Positions 48,451-57,231 of a DNA stretch of 64,000 nt are shown here, piece by piece (the first letter of the stretch is position 1; each line of letters starts with the position of its first letter). Made by a program: the position numbers and the translations under genes. The stretch covers positions 434,001 through 498,000 of the forward strand of contig CAVVDM010000006.1 of the NCBI GenBank assembly GCA_963746885.1, written 5' to 3'. Under the pieces are notes generated by a model that searched no databases, had not been told where the DNA came from, and saw only the letters and a program-made list of their open reading frames with translations. Source of the DNA: DATARH01 sp963746885. GTDB taxonomy: Bacteria; Pseudomonadota; Alphaproteobacteria; ATCC43930; CGMCC-115725.

Positions 48451-48656
48451 ATGCCAAAGCTTGGCGCCTACTCAGTAGAGATCGCTTTAGCCCGCCCGGA
48501 TCGCCGGACGCGCGAGGGTCGCCTGCTCAAATCGGTCCGCGAGACGCTGGTCGCGCATCTCGGCGGTGCCGATCGCATCTCCGCGCCGCAACGCGCGCTG
48601 ATCGAGCGCTGCGCGATGCTGCAACTGCGGGTCGCGGGCTGGTCGTGTCCCGCCGA
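48451..48656 (+). pseudogene. Terminase-small-like protein, N-terminal part (split by IS256)
   Basis: About 65 residues before the IS: a basic N-terminus, then REGRLLKSVRETLVAHLGG and SAPQRALIERCAMLQLRVA. This matches small phage proteins encoded just upstream of large terminases. The C-terminal part lies after the IS at 50052-50270. A small-terminase role is inferred from position. Confidence 0.6.
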
Positions 48657-50059
48657 GTGGTGTAGGAGCTGTGGATAAGTAGCCCGCCGCAGCGACCGCC
48701 GAGAGTTCTGGCGGCGGCGGGCTACTTATCCACGGCGGTGGTCATCGCGGGTCTTCGGTAGGGTTTCGGTTGAAGCCCTTCCACGCGAACCGAGGACCCG
48801 ACAATGACCGACGAGATGATGAGCCTTCAGGCGCTTTTGGAGAAGAGTTCGGACGCCGACCTGCTGCGCGAGATGATCGGCTTTGCCGCACACCGGCTGA
48901 TGGAGCTGGAGGTCGAGAACCTGACCGGTGCGGCGCACGGCGCACGCAGCAGCCGATCGGCTCACCCACCGAAATGGCTATCGCGACCGCGATTGGGAGA
49001 CCCGCGCCGGGACGGTCGAGCTGCGTATCCCGAAGCTGCGTAAGGGCAGCTATTTTCCCGGCTTTCTGGAGCCGCGCCGGATGGCCGAGAAGGCACTGAC
49101 GGCGGTGATCCAGGAAGCCTATGTCCAGGGCGTCTCGACCCGCTCGGTCGACGAACTGGTCAAGGCAATGGGCATGACCGGGATCTCCAAGAGCCAAGTC
49201 AGCCGGCTGTGTGGCGAGATCGACGGCAAGATCGCAGCCTTCCTCGACCGACCCCTGGAGGGCGAATGGCCCTATATCTGGCTGGATGCAACCTACGTGA
49301 AGGCGCGCCGCGACGGTCGCGTCGTCTCGGTCGCGGTGATCGTCGCGGTCGGCGTCAACGGCGACGGCAGGCGCGAGGTGCTGGGCCTGGCGATCGGCGC
49401 GTCGGAGGCTGAGACCTTCTGGACCGACTTCCTGCGCAAGCTCGCCAGGCGCGGTCTGCGCGGCGTCAAGCTCGTCGTCTCGGATGCCCATGAGGGGCTG
49501 AAGGCCGCCATCGCCAAGGTGTCTGAACACGACATGGCAGCGCTGCCGCGTTCACTTCATGCGCAACGTGCTGGCCCATGCCGGCAAGCAGGGCCGCCGC
49601 GTCGTCGCCGCCTTCATCGGCACCGCCTTCGCCCAGGACGACGCCGAGACCGCCAGGACCCAGTGGCGGCAGGTCGCCGACCAGCTGCGCCCCAGGGTCA
49701 AGACGCTCGCCGAGTTGATGGACGAGGCCGAGAGCGACGTGCTTGCCTACATGAGCTTCCCGCCGGCGCACCGCCCGAAGTTGCACTCGACAAATCCGAT
49801 CGAGCGCTTGAACGGCGAGATCAAGCGCCGCACCGAGGTCGTCGGCATCTTCCCCAATGACGAGGCCGTGATCCGGCTGGTCGGGGCCATCCTATTGGAA
49901 CAACACGATGAATGGGCCGTGCAACGCGCCCGCTACATGACCCTGGAAACCATGGCTCCGTTGAGCGACGATCCCTTCGTCAAGCTGCCCGCCGTGGCCG
50001 CCTGACATAACCGGCCAGACCCGCCGGAGACCTGGAGCGACCCCGCGCTCCTACACCAC
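48657..50059 (+). mobile_element. IS256-family insertion sequence
   Basis: The inverted ends GTGGTGTAGGAGC (48657-48669) and GCTCCTACACCAC (50047-50059) enclose a 1.4-kb element. It splits the terminase-small-like gene. No clean target duplication was recognised, so the ends may be off by a few bases. A GGATAAGTAGCCCGCC segment near 48672 is inverted at about 48717-48733, a strong hairpin at the left end. Confidence 0.75.
48804..50005 (+). pseudogene. IS256-family (Mutator-like) transposase, two frame breaks
   Basis: The start is the ATG at 48804 (MTDEMMSLQALLEKS). The frame shifts near 48945 and again near 49535. Conserved parts are AAHRLMELEVENLTGAAHG, THRNGYRDRDWETRAGTVE, IWLDATYVKARRDGRVV (first Asp), VKLVVSDAHEGLKAA (second Asp) and STNPIERLNGEIKRRT (Glu). 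Total length about 400 residues, as usual for the family. Confidence 0.88.
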
Positions 50060-50270
50060 GCTGAGGGACACGACCGCGGCGCTCGATCGCAAGATCTTGG
50101 ACGGGACGTTTTCCGAATACGACGCAAAGACCTACCTCGCATTTTCCAACTCCCTGACCCGCACCCTGGCTGCCCTCGGCATCGAGCCTGCGGCGGCAAA
50201 GCCGGCCGATCCGCTCGCGGCGCTGCGCGCGCATGTCGCCGCCCGCCACGCTGCCGACGAGGCCGCGTGA
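50052..50270 (+). pseudogene. Terminase-small-like protein, C-terminal part (split by IS256)
   Basis: The frame reads out of the IS as YTTLRDTTAALDRKIL, EYDAKTYLAFSNSLTRTL and an Ala-rich helix, ending at a TGA that overlaps the large-terminase start. Together with 48451-48656 it would form a protein of about 135-140 residues. Confidence 0.6.
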
Positions 50271-52195
50271 TGCTCACCCCGGCCGCGGCCATCACCGACC
50301 CAGCGCTGCTCGGCCCGTATTTCGAAGGGTCGAGCTGGGACACATGGCGCGCTGTCCTGAAGGCTGCTTGCGCGGAACCGCTCGATGCCGAAGCACTGCG
50401 CCTTTTCAAATCTGTCGCCGGTGACCGCGACCCGCCGACCCGCCGGGTGCGCGAATTGATCGTCGTCGCCGGCAGACGATCCGGCAAGGATAGCATCGCC
50501 TCCGCCGTCTGCACCGCTGCCGCGCTCCAGGACTACGCCCCACACCTCCGCCCGGGTGAGCGCGCCAGCGTGCTCTGTCTCGCGGTCGACCGCGAGCAAG
50601 CCAAGATCGTCAACCGTTACGTCGCCGGCTACTTTCGCGAGAATCCGCTACTGCAACCGCTCGTTTCAAGAGAAACCGACGACGGTCTGGAACTCACAAA
50701 TAACGTTGAAGTGATAGTAACGACCAATTCTTACCGTTCGGTCCGAGGTCGCACCGTCGCTTGCGCGGTATTCGATGAGGTGGCGTTCTGGCGCGATGCG
50801 GATAGTGCCAATCCTGACACCGAAACCTATAACGCGGTCGCGCCGGGGCTCGTGACGCTGCCCGGTGCAATGCTGATCATGATCACGAGCGCCTACCGCC
50901 GAAGCGGTCTCGCTTTCGAGAAGTGGAGCAAGAGCTTCGGTCAGAACGATCCCGACGTATTGGTGATCTACGGGCCGTCCACCGCGTTCAACCCGACGCT
51001 GCCGCAAGCTGTCATCGACGCCGCCCTGGCGCGCGACCCGGAGGCCGCCGGCGCCGAGTGGCTCAGCCAGTGGCGCTCCGACATCGCCGACTTCCTCGAT
51101 CGCGAGCTGGTGGAGGCGGCGGTCGATCGTGGCGTCGCCGCGCGACCGCCGCAGAGCGGCGTGCGCTATGTCGCGTTTGCCGACCCGTCCGGCGGTAGAG
51201 GCGACAGCTTCGCCGTCGCCGTCGGCCACGCCGATGGCGGCGCCGTCGTGCTCGACGCCATCTACGAGCGCCGCGCGCCCTTCGATCCATCATCCGCCGT
51301 CCGGGAGATCGCCGACCTGCTGCGCGGGTATGGCATCGCCGAGGTGACGGGGGACCGCTACGCCGCCGGCTGGACCGTCGAGGGCTTCGCGAAGGAGGGC
51401 GTCGGCTACCGCCAGAGCGAGCGCGACCGCTCCGCGCTCTACCTCGACGCCCTGCCTCTGTTCACGGCGGGCCGCGCCCGTCTGCTCGACCACCAGCGGC
51501 TCGTCCACCAGTTCTGCGCGCTGGAACGCCGCACGTCGCGGTCCGGTCGCGACCGGATCGACCACGCCCCGGGCGCGCATGACGATCTCGCAAACGCCGC
51601 GGCTGGCGCCCTGACGCTGGCCGCTGCGGGCGCCGCGCCACCGCTGATCCGCGCCGCCGACCTGCTGACGCCCAACGGCGTCCCGGTTGCGTTGCCGCCG
51701 ATCTGCGACGCGGTTCTGGCGACCCTGGCTGTTGACCCGCTTGGGCACGCCGCGGCGATCTTCTGGGCGCGCTCGCAGGTCGGTGTGCCGCTCATGCTGC
51801 TGGACTTCGAAACGGCACCGCTCGGCGAGGCGCTGTTCTCCGCGATCGGCCAGCAGCTCGTCGATCTGGCGCGGCGTTGCGGCCACCGCGCGGCCACGCA
51901 GCCGGCGATCTTCACCGTCGAGACGTTGGCCGCGCAGGCGCTCGCGCGTGGGTTGGCCGCGGTGCCGATCGACGAGATTGCGTCGGCCGATCCGACCGCG
52001 CTGGCCCTGTCCGCGGCCGGCTTCGTGGCCGCCGGGGCGGTCAAGATCGCGCAGCCGGCGCACGACCGCGCGCGCCGCCATCCGCTGGGCGCGGCGCTCG
52101 ACTTCCGTGCCGACGGGCGCGCCGACGATCCGCTGCGGCTGGCGGCGCTCGTCGGCATCGTCGTCAGCCTCGACGAACGTGATTGGGCGGCGTGA
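50270..52195 (+). CDS. Phage terminase large subunit
   Basis: The protein is 641 residues from the ATG at 50270 (a GTG one codon earlier is possible). The ATPase domain has Walker A VAGRRSGKDS (near residue 65) and Walker B CAVFDEVAFW (near 165), with ITSAYRRSG as coupling motif. The nuclease domain has FADPSGGRGDSF (near 303), a later acidic DRYAAGW motif and HAPGAHDDLANAAAGAL. The last 200 residues are an unusual Ala-rich extension (LDFETAPLGEALF …), possibly an additional domain. It packages DNA, probably into a helper phage's capsid, since none is encoded here. Confidence 0.88.
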   Translation: MLTPAAAITDPALLGPYFEGSSWDTWRAVLKAACAEPLDAEALRLFKSVAGDRDPPTRRVRELIVVAGRRSGKDSIASAVCTAAALQDYAPHLRPGERASVLCLAVDREQAKIVNRYVAGYFRENPLLQPLVSRETDDGLELTNNVEVIVTTNSYRSVRGRTVACAVFDEVAFWRDADSANPDTETYNAVAPGLVTLPGAMLIMITSAYRRSGLAFEKWSKSFGQNDPDVLVIYGPSTAFNPTLPQAVIDAALARDPEAAGAEWLSQWRSDIADFLDRELVEAAVDRGVAARPPQSGVRYVAFADPSGGRGDSFAVAVGHADGGAVVLDAIYERRAPFDPSSAVREIADLLRGYGIAEVTGDRYAAGWTVEGFAKEGVGYRQSERDRSALYLDALPLFTAGRARLLDHQRLVHQFCALERRTSRSGRDRIDHAPGAHDDLANAAAGALTLAAAGAAPPLIRAADLLTPNGVPVALPPICDAVLATLAVDPLGHAAAIFWARSQVGVPLMLLDFETAPLGEALFSAIGQQLVDLARRCGHRAATQPAIFTVETLAAQALARGLAAVPIDEIASADPTALALSAAGFVAAGAVKIAQPAHDRARRHPLGAALDFRADGRADDPLRLAALVGIVVSLDERDWAA

Positions 52196-52197
52196 AA

Positions 52198-52362
52198 ATG
52201 GCAGGCTTCCCGAGCGATCAGGACAACCCCGCCGGCGCCCTTTCGGTCTACGCCGTCACCGCCCCGCGGGGTGGGGCGGCTTTCGTTAACATCGCCGCCA
52301 ACGGTCTCTTTGTGGTCACGGGCGGCTCGTCGGCCGCCGACATCACGATCCTGTTCGCATGA
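52198..52362 (+). CDS. Small hypothetical protein (54 aa)
   Basis: A short frame starting three bases after the terminase stop. It reads PAGALSVYAVTAPRGGAAFV and then NIAANGLFVVTGG, ending ADITILFA; the composition is that of a small beta-rich protein. A GAGGAAAGG site overlaps its stop and serves the next gene. No family recognised. Confidence 0.5.
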   Translation: MAGFPSDQDNPAGALSVYAVTAPRGGAAFVNIAANGLFVVTGGSSAADITILFA

Positions 52363-52375
52363 GGAAAGGAAACAC

Positions 52376-52609
52376 ATGGCGTCGATCGTCGACACGCTGA
52401 TGGCCCGCCGCGGCACCATCGATCCCGAATTCGAGGGCGTGAATTGGGCGCGCGCCGCCGACCGCGAATGGCACCGCGAGCGCGGCGAGACCGAGCGAGC
52501 GTTCCTCGCCCGGGTGCGTGCCGAGGCGGCGGAGCGTTTCCGCGTCGTCTGGATCGGCGGCGTCATCGCGATCGCGCCACCGGCCGACGACGCACCGCTC
52601 GCCGCCTGA
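52376..52609 (+). CDS. Small hypothetical protein (77 aa)
   Basis: The frame starts at the ATG at 52376 with AGGAAAGGA upstream. It has an amphipathic N-terminal helix (SIVDTLMARRG), a charged middle rich in Glu/Arg (DREWHRERGETERAFLARV) and a hydrophobic end (RVVWIGGVIAIAPP). Part of the terminase operon. Function unknown. Confidence 0.55.
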   Translation: MASIVDTLMARRGTIDPEFEGVNWARAADREWHRERGETERAFLARVRAEAAERFRVVWIGGVIAIAPPADDAPLAA

Positions 52610-52623
52610 AGGAGAGCCGCACG

Positions 52624-53163
52624 ATGCCTTATCCGTCCAGAGGTGCGATCGAACGGGTGGTCGCCGCCCGACAACGGCTCGACGCGACAGCGGCCGATCT
52701 CGATCGGCGTCAGGGATACGCCCCGAACCTGCACGAGCAGCGGGACATGGCCGCCACCGCTGCGCGCCACAGCCAGCTGTTCGCCGATCTCGAACTGCCG
52801 CCGCCCGCACCGCGCCCCGGCGAGTCGCCGCGCGCCCACCGCGTCCGCATTATCCGCGAGTTGATAGGCCGCGCGCCGACGCAGTGGCGGGACGCCAATC
52901 TCGACTACGCCGCTCGGGTCGGTCAGCTGGCTCCGATCGAGGGCCAGGTCGTCGACGCCGCCCAGCGCGTCGCCGCGGACCGGACGCGCGGCAGCTTCCG
53001 CCGGCCGGGCGCGCTGCGCGAGATCAGGCGCGCCGACCAATCGGGCTGCGAGAGCGTCGAATACATGGGCGATCCGAGAGCCTGGATGAACGCCTTCATG
53101 TGCCCGGTGCAGACCACCGTCGTGGCGTTCACCACCGGCCCAGGCGGCCGGAAGCTGCTCTAG
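52624..53163 (+). CDS. Hypothetical protein, paralogue of the next gene
   Basis: A protein of 179 residues. The N-terminal half is helical (IERVVAARQRLDATAADLD). The C-terminal half holds QLAPIEGQVVDAAQRVAADR, TRGSFRRPGALREI and YMGDPRAWMNAFM, which recur in the downstream protein. The conserved pair ADRTRG … GDPRxWM defines a small family seen here twice. Position after the terminase suggests a structural or packaging accessory role (inference). Confidence 0.6.
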   Translation: MPYPSRGAIERVVAARQRLDATAADLDRRQGYAPNLHEQRDMAATAARHSQLFADLELPPPAPRPGESPRAHRVRIIRELIGRAPTQWRDANLDYAARVGQLAPIEGQVVDAAQRVAADRTRGSFRRPGALREIRRADQSGCESVEYMGDPRAWMNAFMCPVQTTVVAFTTGPGGRKLL

Positions 53164-53179
53164 GGGGAAAGGCAGAGCG

Positions 53180-53693
53180 ATGAGCACTGTTGACGACGAA
53201 TTGGCTTGGCTCACGCGTCGCGGATCGCGCAACGAGGCCCGCGCGCGCGACCTCGGATCGCCGCGCTCCGCGCCCGCGCACCGAGACGCAGGCGCGTTAC
53301 GACGATGCCTACCGCGCCGTCGGCACCGACGGCGCACCCCCGCCATTGCGCGACGAGAGCGAGAGCACCTACCGGACGCGCCTCGCCTCCGGTCTCCAGC
53401 CCTTCAGCCGAGCGTTCCGGGACACCGACCTCTACCGGTTGCCGGCCGCCGAGCTGGCACCGATCGAGGCCGCGATCCTGGCCGATGCCGGTGCTGCCGC
53501 TGCCGACCGCACCCGCGGCGCATGGGGTGCCCCCGGCAGGCTGCGCGAGGTGCGCGCCGATGGCGGTGCGATCGAGTTTCACGGCGATCCGAGGACCTGG
53601 ATGGGCCAGTTCTGCGGTCCGGGGCGCGCCGTTCGCGTGTTCAAGGGCGGCGCCGGCAATCCGCTGCGGGTCAACCGCCCGACCGTTCGATGA
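53180..53693 (+). CDS. Hypothetical protein, paralogue of the preceding gene, one frame break
   Basis: The start is the ATG at 53180 (MSTVDDELAWLTRRG), with GGGGAAAGG upstream. The frame shifts near 53275, after which it reads TETQARYDDAYRAVGTDG to the stop at 53693, about 171 residues. The C-terminal region ELAPIEAAILADAGAAAADR, TRGAWGAPGRLREV and FHGDPRTWMGQFC mirrors the preceding gene. A tandem duplication followed by divergence is the likely origin. Confidence 0.55.
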
Positions 53694-53953
53694 GAGTTCG
53701 GCGGGGCTCGTCATCTGCCCCGCCGATGTTCTGGCCGCATCATCTCGCGCGGCTGGCGGGCAAGACGGAGAGTGTCCGGCCTCAACCCCGTCCGCCGGCG
53801 GGCGCAACCTCACGCGCCGCGGCCGGCCTCCACCTCCCGGCGGCAGATGTGGGACGTGCGTGTACCTAAACTGCCGCACGCCGCAGGCGAATCGCGGACG
53901 AATTAGATATTGGAAATTATCATCAGGCTGACATAGTAAGCGGGGTATGTCCA
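53694..53953. other. Non-coding gap after the terminase operon
   Basis: No supported gene lies in 260 bases. The composition changes from GC-rich to AT-rich near 53900, marking the start of apparent cargo. Confidence 0.35.
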
Positions 53954-54172
53954 GTGTCAAGGAATTGCGAACGCGACGACAATCCTGATGAAATCCAGAT
54001 TACGCCGGCAATGGTGGAGGCTGGTGCTGCTGTGATACTTGCTGATCCGATCATTGGAAAATATATGTCAAAAGGCTTCGCGACTATTATTGCAAAAGAG
54101 GTTTTGCAAGATGGGTTGCGAGCCGCCGATGGAAAAATTTGTAAAGACTGGTGCTTGCCTCCGAAACCTTAA
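53954..54172 (+). CDS. Small hypothetical protein (72 aa)
   Basis: A short AT-rich frame (GTG start at 53954) reading QITPAMVEAGAAVILADP, then IIAKEVLQDGLRAADGK and a Cys/Pro-rich end. It resembles small proteins common in alphaproteobacterial accessory regions. Its 3' end overlaps the convergent gene by 86 bases. Confidence 0.45.
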   Translation: MSRNCERDDNPDEIQITPAMVEAGAAVILADPIIGKYMSKGFATIIAKEVLQDGLRAADGKICKDWCLPPKP

Positions 54173-54665
54173 CGGAATGCTCTTGTAAATCTTTGAGTTT
54201 AAGGGCTATTGGTGTGTTGGACCTCCCGCGTAGTTGCTCGTTGGCACCCTCATATATTTCAAACCAACATTCGGGAGGTACATCAATGTAACTAACATCA
54301 GAATAAAATTCTGATGCAGACCGTGGGGCGACCGGATGATGAGCAACTTTGTTACGCATCGGTGTCAACGTACGAAATTTCTTCAAAATGGCATCCCAAT
54401 GCTTCAAGTCGTCATGCATAGGTTGCCCCGAAATGTGTTTAGGAAGAACTAATCTTACCAATTCATCAACCAAGCTGAATCGTGCGTCTAACTGGGGCGT
54501 TCGATAATAGACCACTGCGGCTTGTTGCTTCGGGCAGCTTAGGGCAGCATGGCATATCGCAAATAGGTTATCTTCAACTCGCGCCCATTCGGCGATACAA
54601 TAACCCATCATCATGTGAAACTGATCTGCCGCATCCTTGAGATGGTTGGCCTGACCGATTGTCAT
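54087..54665 (-). CDS. HEPN-like protein candidate (possible defence cargo)
   Basis: The protein is 192 residues with AAGGA upstream of the ATG at 54665. It is helical throughout. The sequence RNKVAHH at residues 104-110 has the R-x4-H spacing of HEPN ribonucleases, with an earlier AEWARVEDNLFAICHA helix. HEPN proteins frequently act in abortive infection and toxin systems. The gene is AT-rich, reads against its neighbours and sits in the cargo zone near attR, which fits a phage-defence moron. The call is tentative. Confidence 0.5.
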   Translation of the reverse strand: MTIGQANHLKDAADQFHMMMGYCIAEWARVEDNLFAICHAALSCPKQQAAVVYYRTPQLDARFSLVDELVRLVLPKHISGQPMHDDLKHWDAILKKFRTLTPMRNKVAHHPVAPRSASEFYSDVSYIDVPPECWFEIYEGANEQLRGRSNTPIALKLKDLQEHSVKVSEASTSLYKFFHRRLATHLAKPLLQ

Positions 54666-54682
54666 GCGGCGTCCTTCCCGTC

Positions 54683-55153
54683 ATGAGCGAGCTGCTGCGG
54701 CTCCTGAAGACGCCCCCCACCTCGTGCGCCGAGCTGCCAGAGCACGTGCGACGCGCGACGGGGGAAGGCTACCCGGAATCATGCGGAGCGCGCCAGCGCG
54801 GAAGAGCGCATGCGGGAAATGCACCTTGACTGCTGCACGCAGCAGGAGATCGCGGACGCGCTGGGAATTTCCCAGCGAACCGTCTCCGACTGGCTTAGCG
54901 ATTTCGCTAAGGTTAGCGAAACTCGTATCGGTACGCTTTTCGCTAACCTCCCGGCGCGACCCCCGACCGTCCGTGGGGCAACGTGCAGCACTTCGACGTG
55001 TGGCAGTTCACCCTCGCCGAAGGCGACGGGAGCTACTTCGGCCGGATGCCGCCGCAGGTGGTGCAGAACCTGCTCTGGTATTTCACCGAGCCCGGGCAGA
55101 CAATCGGCATCGGCATTCGGTGGGTATACCGAGGTTCCCGACCTTTCGATTAG
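54683..55153 (+). pseudogene. ParB/DNA-methyltransferase chimera fragment
   Basis: Pieces in two frames: ERMREMHLDCCTQQEIADAL and ISQRTVSDWLSDFAKVSE (ParB-like helix-turn-helix), then WGNVQHFDVWQFTLAEGD and YFGRMPPQVVQNLLWYF and TEPGQTI, as in phage ParB-methylase fusions. The D-P-F-x-G-x-G AdoMet-binding region that normally follows is absent; the sequence ends at a TAG at 55151. It is a truncated, non-functional remnant. Confidence 0.6.
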
Positions 55154-55168
55154 GAGACGCTACCGCCA

Positions 55169-55351
55169 ATGATCTGCCCCACCTGCGAGCACTCCGGCCG
55201 CCCCGGCTATGTCCGCACCGCGACCGGCGACCATCAGCCGTGCTCGACCTGCCAAGGTTCGGCGATCGCGAGTTGCTGCGACGGCGCGGTACCGTGCGAC
55301 GAGGATTTGGCCGACACGGGGGGGAGCGATAGCCGAGGCCGATTGACGTAA
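55169..55351 (+). CDS. Small Cys-rich zinc-knuckle protein
   Basis: A protein of 60 residues with CPTCEHSGRPGY, PCSTCQGSAIASCC and an acidic tail. The C-x-x-C pairs resemble DnaJ-type zinc fingers. GGAG lies a few bases upstream in the overlapping end of the previous frame. Similar tiny proteins occur in alphaproteobacterial prophages; function unknown. Confidence 0.55.
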   Translation: MICPTCEHSGRPGYVRTATGDHQPCSTCQGSAIASCCDGAVPCDEDLADTGGSDSRGRLT

Positions 55352-55406
55352 GACAATCCCGCCCAGCGCGCGTGTGATATCTTTCGGGCCAAACCGGAGG
55401 ATGACG

Positions 55407-56336
55407 ATGCGCTTCGTCCTCGCACTCGCTGTGTTCGCGCTGGCGGCACTCGCTCCTGCGAGCGGATCGGCGCAGGCGCGGGTCTGGTACTACTGCGACA
55501 CTTGGCACGCCTACTACCCGGGTGTGCTCAACTGCCCGGTGCCCTGGCGCATCGTCAACGAGCACGCGCCATCGTTGACCTACGGCCGGCCGGCCGCGAT
55601 CGGACAGCCAACTCCGACATCGCCGTTTGTTGCCGTCCCGGCGCGCCCGAGCTTCCCGCGGCGGCTCGACGGCCTCGACGATTGGTGCCAGCAGGTCAAA
55701 TTGCCGTCGAGCATCGCGATTTGTAGCGACGGGGAGCTTCGGGCGCTCCTCATCGAACGGCAGCACGCGTACGACGGGGCGAAGGCGCGGCTCAGCGCGG
55801 CGCAGCAGAAGGCGCTGCTCGCCGATCAGAACGAGTGGGTGAAGTCTTACGCCCCAGCCTGCGGCTTGGCGTCGGACGAACCGCCGCCGCTGCCGCTCTC
55901 CCCGATCGTGCAGAGATGTATGGCGCAGGCGGGCCGGACGCGGATCGCGTACTTGCAAGGGTACGGTAGCACTCGCGCTCGTGAGACTCCTCCGACGCAG
56001 ACTGGTGAACACGCCACAACAGCGTCAACTCCGATTGGACTGCCGAGTTTCATGCTGGACCAAGGCTCAGAAAACCTTCCCAAGGAGGGACCGAATGCGT
56101 GGTGCCGAAAGCCCGAAGTTATCCGGAGCATAATCAGAGCGCTCAACACGATCACCGCTATTAAGAGTTCCGGAGAAACTGTCATAGATTTCCGTGACTC
56201 CAAAACATTACAGATAAACGTAAAGGAAAAAATATTCTCGTGTCATGGCGTAATTCATGTTTCGAACGGACAGATGCTTCCTGGCACCTTTTCGGTTTTC
56301 AACAATGCACTGGTGACTCAAAATGGGAATGGATGA
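55407..56336 (+). CDS. Secreted protein with LprI-like (DUF1311) region
   Basis: The protein is about 309 residues from the ATG at 55407, six bases after GGAGG. A signal peptide (FVLALAVFALAALAPASGSA) is followed by a Cys-containing linker, then a region resembling lysozyme-inhibitor LprI domains: WCQQVKLPSSIAICSDGEL, LIERQHAYDGAKARL, DQNEWVKSYAPACG and RCMAQAGRTRIAYL. The C-terminal part ends in CHGVIHVSNGQMLPGTFSV. Near 56318 the frame may be broken, since a neighbouring frame continues as GDSKWEWMNDG, the expected end. A periplasmic location is inferred. Confidence 0.65.
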   Translation: MRFVLALAVFALAALAPASGSAQARVWYYCDTWHAYYPGVLNCPVPWRIVNEHAPSLTYGRPAAIGQPTPTSPFVAVPARPSFPRRLDGLDDWCQQVKLPSSIAICSDGELRALLIERQHAYDGAKARLSAAQQKALLADQNEWVKSYAPACGLASDEPPPLPLSPIVQRCMAQAGRTRIAYLQGYGSTRARETPPTQTGEHATTASTPIGLPSFMLDQGSENLPKEGPNAWCRKPEVIRSIIRALNTITAIKSSGETVIDFRDSKTLQINVKEKIFSCHGVIHVSNGQMLPGTFSVFNNALVTQNGNG

Positions 56337-56467
56337 ATGACGGTTCGAGGAGCCTGCCAGCCACTGCCCGCACAACGGTGCCCACAAGCTCCGCCGGCGC
56401 GACGGAAGATGCTTTCATCGCCGTGATTTAGGAAGCAAAGCAAAAATATCTACGAGCCACGAATGAT

Positions 56468-56854
56468 ATGGCAAAAGGGGGGACACGCGCTTGGCGAAAG
56501 GCAGCTATCTGTAAGGTGATGACCCCACTCGCTGTCACAAACTGGAAGGGCGAAATTTACGAGTTATCCTCAAATTCAGAAGGTAAGGGCGTTGTTGAAA
56601 TTGCCATTGGTCCGGATATCTATGTAAGGACGTGGAACAACTCTTTGTCGGATGTGCTAGATAATACGCTGATTGACCCACAATCGTCTGTATTTCATGT
56701 GTTATCAGAAATGAAAAAGGGCGACTATATTCAATTTTCAGGAACCTTTCTTCCCGACGAGACCGATTGTGTGCGAGAAGGGAGCTTGACACAAAATGGC
56801 TCGATGACCGAACCAGAGTTCATATTCAGATTTTCTGCCGTATCAGCTAACTAA
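56468..56854 (+). CDS. Hypothetical protein
   Basis: A protein of 128 residues, AT-rich. It has VTNWKGEIYELSSNSEGKG, VFHVLSEMKKGDYIQFSGTF and TEPEFIFRFS, a pattern I associate with a small domain often found next to LprI-like proteins. It lacks a signal peptide unless translation starts upstream. Function unknown. Confidence 0.55.
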   Translation: MAKGGTRAWRKAAICKVMTPLAVTNWKGEIYELSSNSEGKGVVEIAIGPDIYVRTWNNSLSDVLDNTLIDPQSSVFHVLSEMKKGDYIQFSGTFLPDETDCVREGSLTQNGSMTEPEFIFRFSAVSAN

Positions 56855-57037
56855 GTGATGACGAAATCCCGGCCGAGCACGGGAACGCCGATAAGCCGGC
56901 ATCAATCGCCGCACCCTCGCTGAACCCCGCGCGCGCCGCAACCCAAGCAGCGCAGCCGGGCAGCACCCGAATTCCGGCACGGTCAAACACGCGCCGGGCT
57001 CCTGTCGGAACGGACCCGCTGAAGGTCCACCCCAGCC

Positions 57038-57056
57038 GTTAGCCCAGAAGTTAGCC
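57038..57056 (+). repeat. Candidate integrase arm site, right end of the tRNA-Arg element
   Basis: GTTAGCC at 57038-57044 and 57050-57056 (12-base period), within a 270-base non-coding tail just inside attR. It matches the heptamer at 40480-40496. Confidence 0.5.
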
Positions 57057-57123
57057 CGATAGCGGCCTTCACCAGGGCGAATTTGCAAGCCATCTAGTAA
57101 CTAATTGGTTTTCTTATCTTTGT

Positions 57124-57200
57124 TGGCGTCCCCGGCAGGACTCGAACCTGCGACCCCCGGTTTAGGAAACCGATGCTCTATCCGGCTGAGCTACGGGGAC
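57124..57200 (-). tRNA. tRNA-Arg (anticodon CCT)
   Basis: A complete 77-nt cloverleaf: GTCCCCG acceptor paired with CGGGGAC, D-arm, anticodon arm CGGTT-TCCTAAA-CCG with anticodon CCT, T-arm GCAGG/CCTGC and encoded CCA. Its 3' half is duplicated at 40302-40351. The gene remains intact because the element's attR rebuilds it. Confidence 0.93.
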
Positions 57201-57231
57201 TTTCAATGACTTAAGAGCTACCGATTGGCCG

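Larger units (their letters stand above)
40302..57173. mobile_element. Phage-satellite-like integrated element at tRNA-Arg
   Basis: A 16.9-kb element between the 50-bp direct repeat and the complete tRNA-Arg gene, with the integrase beside attL. The gene order is integrase, small genes, AlpA-like regulator, primase-helicase, candidate origin, terminase small-like and large subunits, small unknown genes and cargo. No capsid, portal, protease, tail or lysis gene is recognised. An IS110 and an IS256 element have inserted. The best description is a P4-like satellite or reduced prophage. Confidence 0.75.

Noticed and set aside
51439..53346. 635-codon minus-strand frame opposite the terminase
   Set aside because: The composition is Ser/Arg/Ala-rich and anti-correlated with the terminase codons; there are no motifs.
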